Assembly: GCF_003236305.1 (NCBI RefSeq)
Contig: NZ_POTX01000003.1
Location: 1-64,000 of the forward strand
From: Micromonospora endophytica
GTDB taxonomy: Bacteria; Actinomycetota; Actinomycetes; Mycobacteriales; Micromonosporaceae
Length of the DNA stretch: 64,000 bases
Direction: 5' to 3'
The position numbers were made by a program, and so were the translations under genes. Numbering within the stretch: position 1 is the first letter of the stretch; every line of letters begins with the position of its first letter. Positions 51,843-62,217 of this stretch are shown here, one piece after another. A model generated the notes under the pieces. It had not been told where the DNA came from, did not search any database, and was given only the letters and a program-made list of their open reading frames with translations.

Positions 51843-52616
51843 ATGGGAACGGAGCCCGCCACGAGCACGGTCCTGTCGGGCGGTAGCCGTACCCTGCTCT
51901 CCTACCGGCGTCAGTTGGCCCGCGAGCGGCACATCAGCCATGTGCTGCAACACGCCATCCAGCCCGCAAGCAGCGTCGTCGGTGACCTCGCTGGACTGCG
52001 GGTCGCCGTGCGATGCCGCGCAGCGGACCCCGTACTGCGGATCGGTGGAGACTGGTACCTGGTTCTTCCACTGGCCAACGGAGATCTGGTCATGGCTGTC
52101 GGCGACGTCGTCGGTCACGGGCTGCGGGCCGTCGAGGCCATGATCGGATTGCGGTATGCAATGGCGGCGTACGCCGTCGAGGGCCACCCACCGGCGATGA
52201 TCCTGTCTCACCTCAACACACTGCTGATCGGCGCCGGCAACGCCACTACCGCGACCGCTGTCGTCGCGACGTTCCGGCCTAGCACGGGCCAGATCGTCTG
52301 GGCCGGTGCCGGCCATCCGCCGTTGCTGCTGGCCGACCGCCGGCGGGTGGTCCCCCTCCCCAGTCCCGCGGGGCCGCTGCTGGGGGCGTTCTCGGCACCG
52401 CAGTACGCGCAGGAGGCCCGCCAACTGCTGTCCGGTGACTCACTCCTGCTTTACACCGACGGCATGATCAAGCGGGGAAACTTTGACCATGGCATCGAGC
52501 TGCTTGCCGATCAGCTCGTCGGCCTCGACGCGCACCCGGCAGCAATCCTCGACCGACTCGACTTCGGCGCCGCCCGCGACGACGCGTGTGCCCTTCTGGC
52601 ACAGCGCTTGCGGTGA
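51843..52616 (+). CDS. SpoIIE-type PP2C phosphatase
   Basis: 257 residues, a lone phosphatase domain without sensor. AADPVLRIGGDWYLVLPLANGDLVMAVGDVVGHGLRAVEAM carries the GGDW and GDVxGHG metal motifs. IVWAGAGHPPLLLADRR and LLLYTDGMIKR continue the fold. In actinobacteria such proteins dephosphorylate anti-anti-sigma factors. No partner kinase or antagonist is encoded nearby. ATG 51843 follows AAGGAGACGAGC. Confidence 0.9.
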   Translation: MGTEPATSTVLSGGSRTLLSYRRQLARERHISHVLQHAIQPASSVVGDLAGLRVAVRCRAADPVLRIGGDWYLVLPLANGDLVMAVGDVVGHGLRAVEAMIGLRYAMAAYAVEGHPPAMILSHLNTLLIGAGNATTATAVVATFRPSTGQIVWAGAGHPPLLLADRRRVVPLPSPAGPLLGAFSAPQYAQEARQLLSGDSLLLYTDGMIKRGNFDHGIELLADQLVGLDAHPAAILDRLDFGAARDDACALLAQRLR

Positions 52617-52639
52617 GGCGTCCTTCGAAGGCGTGGTCG

Positions 52640-52862
52640 AAGGCCGGTGGATCCGGGCGTTCACGCTTCCGATGGCGTTGGTTGAGCAGACGACCGTGCG
52701 GATATCGGCGTCGAACGCTTGGCGATCGCGTCCCAGTGCTGGCGGCATCAACACGTCCTCGGCACCGCGGCTCTTGAGCTCGGTGCACACCTGGAACCAG
52801 AACTTCGCACCCTCGCCGCCGTCGCCGGCCCGCAGGCCGAGGATGCCGCGGGTGCCGGTGTC
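52640..52862 (-). mobile_element. IS256-family transposase remnant with internal deletion
   Basis: On the minus strand, DTGTRGILGLRAGDGGEGAK...VCTELKSRGAEDVLM is followed directly by DADIRTVVCSTNAIGSVNARIHR. Both match mutator-type transposases (GLWxGDGGEGAKYW...LTELKNRGVxDV and EIRxVxxTTNAIESxN) but the part between is missing. The remnant lies between the SpoIIE gene and the SRPBCC gene. Confidence 0.78.
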
Positions 52863-52885
52863 AGCTCAGAACGTGGATACGGCCG

Positions 52886-53314
52886 TCATGCCTCTGCCCG
52901 AGCGGCGAGGGCCGTGTTCATTGCCGCGAAGCCCGACTCGGTCGAGCGCAACATGCCGCCCAGCATCATCACGAGCAACCCGGAGAAGCGTTCGGACTGG
53001 GTGAACCGGGTCGATTCGGGAGTGAGCGGTTCGATGTCGAAGGAGTGCGCGCCGTCGAAGATGCCCGGGACGAGCAAACGGCCGAGCCACGCGAGCCGCC
53101 GCTCGGGCTCGACGACGGTGACGGTGGGAGTGAAGCGGCGCGGCTTGGCCCCGGGGATAGCGATGGTCACCGCCAGCCGAGATCCCCGGGTCAGGCTGCC
53201 GTCAAGCTTCGTGATGAATGGGTTCCATTCCGGGTATGCAGCAGTGTCGGTGAGGATCGCCCACACGCGATCCGCGGGCGCGGCAATGTCGATCGTGTGG
53301 CTGATGGTAGGCAT
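52886..53314 (-). CDS. SRPBCC-family protein
   Basis: 142 residues. ISHTIDIAAPADRVWAILTDTAAYPEWNPFITKLDG is the standard START-like/polyketide-cyclase-2 beginning, and GIFDGAHSFDIEPLTPESTRFTQSERFSGLL is the long central sheet. The family binds hydrophobic ligands. ATG 53314 is preceded by AGGAGAGGA. A palindrome CGACAAGGTTGTCG sits 55 bp upstream and could be its operator. Confidence 0.85.
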   Translation of the reverse strand: MPTISHTIDIAAPADRVWAILTDTAAYPEWNPFITKLDGSLTRGSRLAVTIAIPGAKPRRFTPTVTVVEPERRLAWLGRLLVPGIFDGAHSFDIEPLTPESTRFTQSERFSGLLVMMLGGMLRSTESGFAAMNTALAARAEA

Positions 53315-53368
53315 GGTCGTCCTCTCCTGGTCTGGCCTGAGGGCGACTCAGTGGCCAAATCGGTTGTG

Positions 53369-53382
53369 CGACAAGGTTGTCG
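53369..53382. promoter_or_regulatory. Perfect 14-bp palindrome CGACAAGGTTGTCG
   Basis: Located 55 bp upstream of the SRPBCC gene, in the otherwise empty 315-bp interval 53315-53629. Repressors of the ArsR or MarR kind bind sites of this size, but no such gene adjoins it. The rest of the interval has no gene that I can support. Confidence 0.4.
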
Positions 53383-53629
53383 AATAGTTCCAGGTAATCC
53401 TCGGGACGAGGCCGTGCGAACCGAACCGCCGGCGGTCATCGTCGAGCCACCAGGATCGCACCCGTGGCGACGGTTCGCGTCGGTGGAAGCTACGGAGATC
53501 CCGACCGATCGCACCGTGCTGGCACGTTGTATGAGCCCGGCCGACGCTGTCAAAACAGCCGAATGCGGCCGTTAGATCGAGCACCGAGGCATGGCTGCCC
53601 GGGCTTCTGGCTGTGATGTGCCCGGCCGG

Positions 53630-56398
53630 TCAGCGCAGCGGCAGTTCCTTGAGCTGCCGGCGGGAGGTGATGCCGAGCTTACGGAAGATGCTGCGCAGGT
53701 GGGCTTCGATCGTGCGCGGGCTCAGGAACAACTGTGCGCCGATCTCCCGGGAGGTTGCCCCGGTGGCGACCAATCGCGCGATGTGCAGCTCGTGGCTGGT
53801 GAGGGCGTGGGCCGGCTGGGTGGTGCGTTTGCGCGGGTGCTCACCGGTGGCGCGCAGCTCGCGGGCGGCTCGCTCGGCGAACGCTTCCACACCCATGCCC
53901 GACAGCAGTTGGTGGGCGGTGCGGAGGCTCTTGCGCGCCTCCTGGCGGCGGCCTTCGCGGCGCAGCCACTCGCCGTAGACGAGGTGAGCACGAGCCGTGT
54001 CGCTGGCCATCCGGGACTTACCGAGCCGTTCGATCGCCTCGCGGTAGTGCTTCTCGCTATCAGGCCCCGTGCTGGTCAGCGCTCGTGAGCGGGCGGCCAG
54101 GCCGAGCGCCCATGAGGTGCCGCACGCATCCGCGCGTGAGCTGAACTGCTCCAGCGCGAGCGCCGCTCGTTCCGGCTCGCCGGCCCGGACGGAAGCCTCG
54201 ATGAGCTCGGGCAGGCCCGCGCTGCTGATCGACAGTTCGGCGGACCCGCACGCTCTCTCCGCCGCTTCCCGCGCAACCGAATAGTTGCCCAACCCGTTGT
54301 GCAGTACTGCCACCGCGTACTGAGCCAGGGCGACATCCGTACCCCCGTCGGGGTAGATGTCCTCTTGGGCAATGATGGCGTTGAGCGCGGTGGTCTCGGC
54401 CTGGTCTCCACGCCAGGCGTGGAGAATGACGTGAGCATGGCGCAACGGCACGCCCCCGGTCGCCTCTGTGAGCCCTGTGGCCTCGGCGGCCAACTCGCTT
54501 GCCCGGATGAGATCGCCCAGCAGGACCGACGTGATAGACAGGAAGTTCAGTGCGGCGGGGAGCGCGGCCAGCGCGCCGGCTTCACGAGCGAGGTGGACGT
54601 TGCGGGTGGCCAACACGTAGAGCAGTTCGTCGTCGAGGACCGCCAAAGCGTTGCGGCCAGCCAGCCACAGCCAACGGTCGCTCTGGCTGGAGTGCCCAGA
54701 TTCCCCCTGCGGGCCGTCGCGGAACGCTGCCAGCGCGAGCCGCAGCCCGGGCGCTCCTGCCGAATATCCCCTTGTCAGGGTCGTCGCCAGCCCGTCAAGG
54801 AGCAGGTCCACCGGTCGCGGCGACACCTCAGGTGCGGGGGCGGCCAGGGCCGCTTCGGCGATCCGCACCGCGTCGCCCCCACCGTTGATGATGGCCGCAT
54901 CCAGGGCCTGTAGATAGGTCTCGCGGGACAGCGCGGCGTCCAACGGGGCGAGTGCCTTGGCGGCATCCATCAGCATGCCCGGCACCTCGGTGCCACGGGT
55001 CAGGTGGAACGCGATCTGGGCTCGCAGCAGGTCGAGCCGCGCGCGTTGCAGGGGACCCAGCGACCCGATCGGCGCCGCCAGGAGCAGTTCCAGCGCGCGT
55101 TCGGACGCGCCGGCCTCGTGCGTGACGTACGCGGCTTTGAGTGCCCGGCTCGCGCGGACGGCGGGCTGAGGAGTCAGCTCGGTGGCCCGTTGGAGGAACG
55201 CGGCTGCGGCGGCCAGTCCGCCGCGGGCGCGGGCCCGGTCGGCTGATTGCTTAAGTTCGGCAGCAGCGTCCTCGTCGGTGCCCAAGACCGATTGTGCGCG
55301 GTGCCAGGCGCGCCGGTCCGGGTCGGTTTGCGGGTCGGTGGCGGCGGCCAGCGCGCCGTGGGCGCGGCGGTGGTCAGGTGGCGTGGCGGCCCGGTAGACC
55401 GCCGAACGCGCCAACGGATGACAGAACCGCACTCGGAGTTCGATCTCGAGTAGTCCGGCGGCTTCTGCGGGTGCGGCCGCCTCGCGGGCGATGCCGAGTT
55501 GGGCGGTGGCGTGCCACAGCAGGGCCACGTCGCCGGTTGGCTCGGCGGCGGCGACCAGCAGGAGTAGTTGGGTGTCGGGGGGCAGGTTGCTGGAGCGGCG
55601 CCGGAATTCGTCCTCGATGCGGTGTGGGACGCTGAGGGTGTCGGGCAGTTCGAACCCGCCGGCCAGGTGCGTCGGCGGCGCGCTGCGGGGCAGTTCCAGC
55701 AGCGCCAGCGGGTTGCCGCGCGTCTCGGCGACGATGCGGTCACGGACCTCGTCGTCTAGCGGGGTGCGGACCGCGGTCGCCAGCAGCGCCTCGGCATCGG
55801 TGTCGCTGAGCCCGTCCAGGCGCATCGTCGGCAGTCCGGCGAACGCGTCGACGGGGCCATCGCCAGCGTCACGCAGCGCGAAGAGTAGGGCGATCCGCTC
55901 GGCGGCGACCCGGCGTGCCACGAACGCCAGGACTTGCGCGGAGGCCTCGTCCAGCCATTGGGCGTCGTCGACGAGGCACAACAGCGGCCCGTTCTCGGCG
56001 ACCTCGGCGAGCAGGTTGAGGGTGGCCAGCCCGACCAGGAACCGGTCCGATGCAGGTCCGGCGCGTAAGCCGAACGCTACGCCGAGGGCAGCCTGCTGCG
56101 GCTCGGGCAGCGCATCCGCGTGGGCCAGCAGCGGCGCGCACAGCTGGTGCAAGCCGGCGAACGCGAACTGGGTCTCGGACTCCGCTCCGACCGAGTGCTC
56201 GACCCGGAACCCCGATGCAGCCGCGGCCTCGCGGGCGTGCTCCAGGATCGCGGTCTTTCCGATGCCCGCCTCCCCGCGCACCACCAGTGCCCCGCTGCGT
56301 CCGGTCTGTGCCTGAGCGAGAAGGTGTTCGACGGCGACGCGTTCTGCACGCCGGCCCAGAAGGGTCACCAGTTCACTCTCACCTGAATCCGTCGGCAC
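53630..56398 (-). CDS. LAL-type LuxR-family regulator, paralogue 2
   Basis: 922 residues with the same layout as the gene at 42341: Walker A RGEAGIGKTAIL near 40-51, Walker B LLCLVDDAQWLDEASAQ, a TPR-like centre and C-terminal HTH LTSHELHIARLVATGATSREIGAQLFLSPRTIEAHLRSIFRKLG. Identity to paralogue 1 is patchy, with near-perfect blocks next to diverged ones. GTG start at 56398, without a clear ribosome binding site; a GTG at VTLLGRRAER is an alternative. Its likely targets are unknown, but the exporter at 57339 is the nearest divergent gene. Confidence 0.88.
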   Translation of the reverse strand: MPTDSGESELVTLLGRRAERVAVEHLLAQAQTGRSGALVVRGEAGIGKTAILEHAREAAAASGFRVEHSVGAESETQFAFAGLHQLCAPLLAHADALPEPQQAALGVAFGLRAGPASDRFLVGLATLNLLAEVAENGPLLCLVDDAQWLDEASAQVLAFVARRVAAERIALLFALRDAGDGPVDAFAGLPTMRLDGLSDTDAEALLATAVRTPLDDEVRDRIVAETRGNPLALLELPRSAPPTHLAGGFELPDTLSVPHRIEDEFRRRSSNLPPDTQLLLLVAAAEPTGDVALLWHATAQLGIAREAAAPAEAAGLLEIELRVRFCHPLARSAVYRAATPPDHRRAHGALAAATDPQTDPDRRAWHRAQSVLGTDEDAAAELKQSADRARARGGLAAAAAFLQRATELTPQPAVRASRALKAAYVTHEAGASERALELLLAAPIGSLGPLQRARLDLLRAQIAFHLTRGTEVPGMLMDAAKALAPLDAALSRETYLQALDAAIINGGGDAVRIAEAALAAPAPEVSPRPVDLLLDGLATTLTRGYSAGAPGLRLALAAFRDGPQGESGHSSQSDRWLWLAGRNALAVLDDELLYVLATRNVHLAREAGALAALPAALNFLSITSVLLGDLIRASELAAEATGLTEATGGVPLRHAHVILHAWRGDQAETTALNAIIAQEDIYPDGGTDVALAQYAVAVLHNGLGNYSVAREAAERACGSAELSISSAGLPELIEASVRAGEPERAALALEQFSSRADACGTSWALGLAARSRALTSTGPDSEKHYREAIERLGKSRMASDTARAHLVYGEWLRREGRRQEARKSLRTAHQLLSGMGVEAFAERAARELRATGEHPRKRTTQPAHALTSHELHIARLVATGATSREIGAQLFLSPRTIEAHLRSIFRKLGITSRRQLKELPLR

Positions 56399-56690
56399 CG
56401 TAACGGGAAATTAAAACTAGGTGATTATTACCGAAGCGAACCCCGGCGGCCAGAGCTGGATCTCCACCGCGGCAGGGTGGCCAGCGCGTCCGTCGACGCC
56501 GTCGTTGGTCGTGGCGCGCCTCAGGCAGCGACCATCCACCTCGCGGCACGGTGACGACCGGCGAAGCTGTCAGGGCTACGACGGTTCTCAAACGGGTGCG
56601 TCCGAAATGAGGTTCCCGCGGCAGTTGCCTTGGGCGGGCAGGCCGGCACGGTCCACCGTCGACCCGCCAGCAGATCGACGAGGAAGAAAG

Positions 56691-56907
56691 TCAGGGCAGC
56701 GGCAGGTCTTTGAGCTGTCGGCGGGAGGTGATGTCGAGTTTGCGGAAGATGTTGCGTAGGTGGGCTTCGATGGTGCGACAAGGTGCGTCCGATGCCCGCT
56801 TCCCCGCGCACCACCAGCGCTCCGCTGCGTCCGGCCTGTGCCTGCGCAAGTAGTTGCTTGACCGTGTCGCGCTCCGCGCGCCGGCCGATATGGTTCGCCA
56901 GTTTCAC
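56691..56907 (-). pseudogene. Third LAL paralogue reduced to N- and C-terminal ends
   Basis: Starts at GTG 56907 with LANHIGRRAERDTVKQLLAQ, runs to the Walker A motif GEAGIGRT near 56790, then jumps in another frame to RTIEAHLRNIFRKLDITSR, the last HTH helix, with a stop at 56691. About 2.5 kb present in the other two paralogues is missing. No functional product is possible. Confidence 0.85.
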
Positions 56908-56935
56908 TTTCGCCCGAGTCCGTCGGTACTGCACT

Positions 56936-57338
56936 TGGGGTAAAGCTAGTCGGTGGCCGAGGGCTCGGGGTTGAGCGCTCGGCCCGGCGGCAAAGCTGCG
57001 AATCACGCCCATGTGGCTGCGTCAGCAGCCGGTCGCCCGCGATCCGGTCGGGCCAGCCACCCTCCCAGTTAAGGACTACGGGGCTTCCACCGACGCCAAG
57101 GCGCCGTCACTGCTGCGAGCCTGACAACACGACAACGGCCGGCAGCCCGGGGTGCCGAGGTGATCGGCGTCGGGTGGCCCCAGCGTGGACCGCGGCCAAG
57201 TAATGGGACGCGTCGGGGCGCCACCCCTCCAGCTAGTCGAACGATCAGGCTGCATAACCGTATAGGCATGTTGTCGAACCGACCAACTGGACTGTAATCT
57301 GGGCGGCAGCCCACCCGACCTCCTGATCAGGAACTTTC
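56936..57338. other. Exporter upstream region with diverged 48-bp repeat
   Basis: 403 bp without a supported gene. At 57067-57106 the sequence AGTTAAGGACTACGGGGCTT then CCACCGACGCCAAGGCGCCG resembles the repeat at 45212 and 59609 with a short insertion. The exporter gene start is 233 bp further on. Confidence 0.5.
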
Positions 57339-58895
57339 ATGAATGACGTAGTCCCCAAGGCCGCCGCCAGGAGCTGGATCGGTCTTGCCGTACTGGTCCT
57401 GCCCCTGCTGTTGATCACGATCGATGGAACAGTCCTGATCCTGGGTCTGCCCGCGATCTCCGCCGAGTTGAGCCCCACAGGGGTCGAGCAGTTGTGGATG
57501 ATCGACATCTACTCGCTCGTGCTCGCCGGCCTGCTCGTGGCGATGAGCACCGTGGGTGATCGCTTCGGTCGGCGCCGCAACCTGCTCATCGGCGCGGTCG
57601 TCTTCGCGACCGCGTCCGTGACCGGTGCGTTGGCCACCTCGCCGTGGATGCTGATCGCCGCCCGTGCGTTCCTGGGCGTGGGCGGTGCGATCATGATGCC
57701 CTCGACGCTGTCGCTGGTGCGCAACATGTTCCTCGACCGTCAGCAGCGCCGCTACGCGATGGCCGCGTGGGCGGCGATGGCTTCGGTCGGCGCGGCGGTC
57801 GGGCCGATTGTCGGCGGCTGGGTGATTGAGACATTCAGCTGGCAGGCCGCGTTCTTGATGAACATCCCCGTCATGCTGCTTCTGCTCATCCTCGGCCCGT
57901 TGCTACTGCCAGAGAGTCGCAACCCCGAGCTGCACAAGATCGACATCCTCAGTGTCGTGCTCTCTTTCGTGGGCATGATCGGCGTGGTCTACGCCATCAA
58001 GACCCTCACCGGCGGCAAGGACATCGCTCTCGGGATCGCTGCTCTCGTCGTCGGCTTGACCGCAATCGCCCTGTTCGTCCGCCGGCAACTCACGCTCCCC
58101 GCTCCGCTCATGGACGTCAGGCTGTTCACGGTGCGCTACTTCCGGGGCGCCGTCATCGCGGATCTGCTGTCGATCTTCGCGATGGTCGGCGCGCTGGTGG
58201 CACTCATCCAGTACCTCCAGCTGGTCCTCAGCCTCAACCCGCTCCAGGCGTCCATCTGGCTCATTCCCCAGGCGTTCTTCGCCGCTACCGCCGCATTCGT
58301 CGCGGCAGTGGTGGTCAAGCGTCTCCTCCCCGCCTACGTCATCACCGCCGGACTCCTGATCGCCGCAATGGGCTTCGGGTTGACCAACTTCCTGTCCCCG
58401 ACATCGAGCCCCGCCTTGATCGCCGCGTCCCTCGTGTTGGTCTCGCTGGGCGCGGGCATGGGACTTGCGTTGAGCAACGACATCATCATGAGTTCCGTCA
58501 AGCCCGAACGTGCAGGACAGGCCGCCGCCACCTCGGAGACCGCCTACGAGGTCGGCACCACGCTGGGCACGGCCGTACTGGGCGGGTTACTCGTCGCGTG
58601 GTACACCAGGGTGGTCACCGCCGGAACCGATGCGCTCGATCTGCCCGGGTCGATTGCCGAACGGGCGTCTTCGACGATGGCGGAGGCCCTGCTGGTAGCG
58701 GCCGAGGTCGGTGGCGATGGCGGGGCGTCCATCCTCGAGGTCGCCGAGTCCGCCTTCACCGAAGCGATCATCGTCACCGGCATGGCCGGCGCCGGGATCA
58801 TGGTCCTCACCGCGATCTGGGCCCTTGTCACGCTTCAAGGTGCGGCGGCGAACAAGGATCTCGCCGCAGAACACGAGCGCGAACTCGTGCCCTGA
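57339..58895 (+). CDS. MFS exporter, DHA2 (14-TM) QacA/SmvA-like
   Basis: 518 residues, about fourteen hydrophobic segments. Motif A is GDRFGRRRNLLIG near 68-80, the TM1 acidic motif is LITIDGTVLILGLPAI, and motif C-like GAAVGPIVGGWVIE is near 150-163. These are features of proton-driven multidrug exporters of the QacA group. ATG 57339 follows AGGAAC. A TetR gene 65 bp downstream on the same strand may be its regulator. Confidence 0.92.
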   Translation: MNDVVPKAAARSWIGLAVLVLPLLLITIDGTVLILGLPAISAELSPTGVEQLWMIDIYSLVLAGLLVAMSTVGDRFGRRRNLLIGAVVFATASVTGALATSPWMLIAARAFLGVGGAIMMPSTLSLVRNMFLDRQQRRYAMAAWAAMASVGAAVGPIVGGWVIETFSWQAAFLMNIPVMLLLLILGPLLLPESRNPELHKIDILSVVLSFVGMIGVVYAIKTLTGGKDIALGIAALVVGLTAIALFVRRQLTLPAPLMDVRLFTVRYFRGAVIADLLSIFAMVGALVALIQYLQLVLSLNPLQASIWLIPQAFFAATAAFVAAVVVKRLLPAYVITAGLLIAAMGFGLTNFLSPTSSPALIAASLVLVSLGAGMGLALSNDIIMSSVKPERAGQAAATSETAYEVGTTLGTAVLGGLLVAWYTRVVTAGTDALDLPGSIAERASSTMAEALLVAAEVGGDGGASILEVAESAFTEAIIVTGMAGAGIMVLTAIWALVTLQGAAANKDLAAEHERELVP

Positions 58896-58937
58896 TCAGG
58901 CGGTCCCCCGCCATTTTGGGGCCGTACGATTGTGCCG

Positions 58938-58960
58938 TACTGTAGAACAGTCGGTCAGTA
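58938..58960. promoter_or_regulatory. Operator-like inverted repeat before the TetR gene
   Basis: TACTG (58938-58942) and CAGTA (58956-58960) flank a 23-bp site that contains a second small palindrome, CTGTAGAACAG (58940-58950). It touches the ATG at 58961, suggesting autoregulation or a later true start. Confidence 0.45.
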
Positions 58961-59572
58961 ATGACGTCGATGTGCGGCGGGTGGTCTGGTGTGGCTGAGG
59001 GACGACGGACGCGGAACACCGAGCGCACGCGGCGGGCCGTGCTCGATGCGGCCACTCAGGTGATCCTGGCGAAAGGTGCCGCCGTCACGCTGGATCAGGT
59101 TGCCTCGGTCGCCGGAGTGTCGAAGAGCGGCTTGATTCACCACTTCGGTAGTCGGGACCAGCTTGTGATCGCCGTGGTGCAAGACGTTCAGGAACGTTTC
59201 AGGCAGGCGGTCCTCAGCCACCTCGACCTGTCAGAGAACTACCCCGGCAAGATGCTCCGGGCCTACGTTCGCGCGCTCTGCGCGGGAAGTTCGGTTGCCG
59301 GAGCCGCGCACGACTTCACGTCAGCGGCGATCTGGGGTGGTCTGCACGCGATTCCCGGCGTTGCGGCGGTCACGGAAGAACACAGTGCGTGGTGGAGCGA
59401 GCAGTTCGCCGTCGATGGGTTGAGCCTCGAGCGCATCCAGATCGTGCGCCGAGCCGCCGAGGGCGTCGTCGTTGCCGCCGTATACGGGGAAGAGAACGAC
59501 GCGAGCATTGCCACCGCTCGTCGTCTGCTGCTTGAGCTCGCCACTGACGGCACCTTTCACACGCCCATCTGA
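58961..59572 (+). CDS. TetR/AcrR-family regulator
   Basis: 203 residues. The HTH is RRAVLDAATQVILAKGAAVTLDQVASVAGVSKSGLIHHFGSRDQLVIAVV (about 24-73). The C-terminal half resembles TetR_C domains of exporter repressors. The start is uncertain: ATG 58961 abuts the operator-like repeat, and GTG 58991 just before the conserved part is possible. It lies downstream of the QacA-like exporter and probably controls it. Confidence 0.88.
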   Translation: MTSMCGGWSGVAEGRRTRNTERTRRAVLDAATQVILAKGAAVTLDQVASVAGVSKSGLIHHFGSRDQLVIAVVQDVQERFRQAVLSHLDLSENYPGKMLRAYVRALCAGSSVAGAAHDFTSAAIWGGLHAIPGVAAVTEEHSAWWSEQFAVDGLSLERIQIVRRAAEGVVVAAVYGEENDASIATARRLLLELATDGTFHTPI

Positions 59573-59591
59573 CGCGCTGGCGACCCGCTGA

Positions 59592-60779
<1,188 letters not shown>

Positions 60780-60790
60780 GCGAGAAACCG

Positions 60791-61111
60791 ATGTCGGTCC
60801 GGAACGACCTGCTCCCACGGCCGGCGGCCGACGAGGCGCATGAGGAGCGGCTGCGAGCGCGAATCCGCCGGATCCTGGAAGTCGGCGAAACCCCCGACCC
60901 CCGCACTGCGGCAACCATCGGGCTGCTATTCGCCAGCGGCGCAATGCCCTCGCTGCGGCCCCCGCTGCCCTGGACGTCGACGACGGTGATCCGGGCCAGC
61001 GAGATCGCACGCGACCATTGGGGACCCGAGGTGGTCGCCGCCGCGGTGACTCGCACCGCAGCGGCGATCGTCGCCGCCAGCACCGCCTGTGTGGCCACTA
61101 CCACCAGGTGA
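60791..61111 (+). CDS. GPP34/GOLPH3-like protein, C-terminal part only
   Basis: 106 residues: RARIRRILEVGETPDPRTAATIGLLFASGAMPSLRPPLPW and a helical end. This corresponds to the C-terminal third to half of actinobacterial GPP34 proteins (usually over 200 residues), which bind phosphoinositide-type lipids in eukaryotes. The N-terminal half is absent and the neighbouring sequence belongs to the hydrolase, so it is probably a remnant or a shortened derivative. A TTG start at 60776 is an alternative. Confidence 0.55.
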   Translation: MSVRNDLLPRPAADEAHEERLRARIRRILEVGETPDPRTAATIGLLFASGAMPSLRPPLPWTSTTVIRASEIARDHWGPEVVAAAVTRTAAAIVAASTACVATTTR

Positions 61112-61137
61112 GCGCCGACCGGCGAAAGGAACAGTCG

Positions 61138-62217
61138 ATGACCACACCGAACCAGGCACCCGAATCCGATCAACCTCGGTCCGACCGGCCTCTTCGGCGA
61201 CGGCTATGGCCCTGGATCACCTCCGGCGTCGTGCTGGTGCTCGTGGCCGCGGTCGGTGTCGGTGCTGCGGTCTTCCAGTTCGGCCTGCCATGGTGGATGG
61301 GGGAAGGAGACCGCAACCACAGGTACGAGAGCGACATCGGCTCCCAGCGTTACCAGGTTCACCTACCGCCACAGTACGACGGCACGACCCGGTTGCCGAT
61401 GATCATGGCGATCCATGGCTGCGGGATGTCCGGGTACGGGTGGAACTCGATGAAGTTCACGACGCAGTTCAACGACCTGGCCGACCGCGAGGGCTTCATC
61501 GTTGTCTATCCGACGCAGCGTGTGTTCCGCAACGCCGTCAACTGTTGGAACTCGGGTGACCCGCGGGAACAGCACCGCTACGACGGCGAACCGGCGCTCC
61601 TCGCAGGCGTGGCCCGGCAGGTGGTCGAGGAGTACCACGTGGACCCGGACCACGTGCACGTCGCCGGCGCGTCGTCCGGTGCGGGCACCGCCGTCATCCT
61701 CGCGGCGACCTACCCCGACATCTTCGCGACCGCGACGTCGGTCGCCGGTGGCGAGTATGGGCTGAACCAGGTGGACGCGGACGACCCCGACGCCACACCG
61801 CCGACCTACACCGCACGCCAGGCGTGGTCCCAGATGGGTGACCGGGCGCGGCAGGTGCCGCTGCTCGTCATCCAGGGCGAGAAGGATGACGTCGTCCCAC
61901 CAATCGTCGCCACCCGCCTCGTCGAGCAGTGGACCGCGGTGGGCGACCTCGTCGACGACGGACTGCTCAACAACAGCCTGGACCTGTCCGAAACGACGAC
62001 GACGGTGCCCGCGGAACCGGGCAGGCGCGCGTACACGCACACCACCATCACCACGCCGGACGGCAGGTCTGTCGTCGAGTCGTACCTAGTCAACGAGATG
62101 GGGCACGTCTGGCCAGGCCCTGCCGGCGACGGCCTCTTCACCGATCGCGCCGGCCCGGACGCCAGTGCCATCGTCTGGGACTTCGCCCGACGCCACCCGA
62201 GAGGATCACCGGCGTAA
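61138..62217 (+). CDS. Membrane-anchored PHB-depolymerase-like esterase
   Basis: 359 residues. A single TM or signal anchor follows an Arg-rich stretch (LRRRLWPWITSGVVLVLVAAVGVGAAVF, about 18-46), so the catalytic domain should face outside. It is an alpha/beta hydrolase of the poly(3-hydroxybutyrate) depolymerase family: LPMIMAIHGCGMSGYGW, nucleophile in VAGASSGAGTAVIL, Asp in VIQGEKDDVVPP, His in NEMGHVWPGP. The paired Cys near IHGCG and NCWN may form a disulfide. ATG 61138 follows GAAAGGA. Confidence 0.87.
   Translation: MTTPNQAPESDQPRSDRPLRRRLWPWITSGVVLVLVAAVGVGAAVFQFGLPWWMGEGDRNHRYESDIGSQRYQVHLPPQYDGTTRLPMIMAIHGCGMSGYGWNSMKFTTQFNDLADREGFIVVYPTQRVFRNAVNCWNSGDPREQHRYDGEPALLAGVARQVVEEYHVDPDHVHVAGASSGAGTAVILAATYPDIFATATSVAGGEYGLNQVDADDPDATPPTYTARQAWSQMGDRARQVPLLVIQGEKDDVVPPIVATRLVEQWTAVGDLVDDGLLNNSLDLSETTTTVPAEPGRRAYTHTTITTPDGRSVVESYLVNEMGHVWPGPAGDGLFTDRAGPDASAIVWDFARRHPRGSPA

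Noticed and set aside
57318-58899. CCTGATCAGG palindromes at both ends of the QacA-like exporter gene as an insertion duplication
   Set aside because: They are only ten bases, one lies across the stop codon, and there are no IS ends beside them; chance is sufficient.
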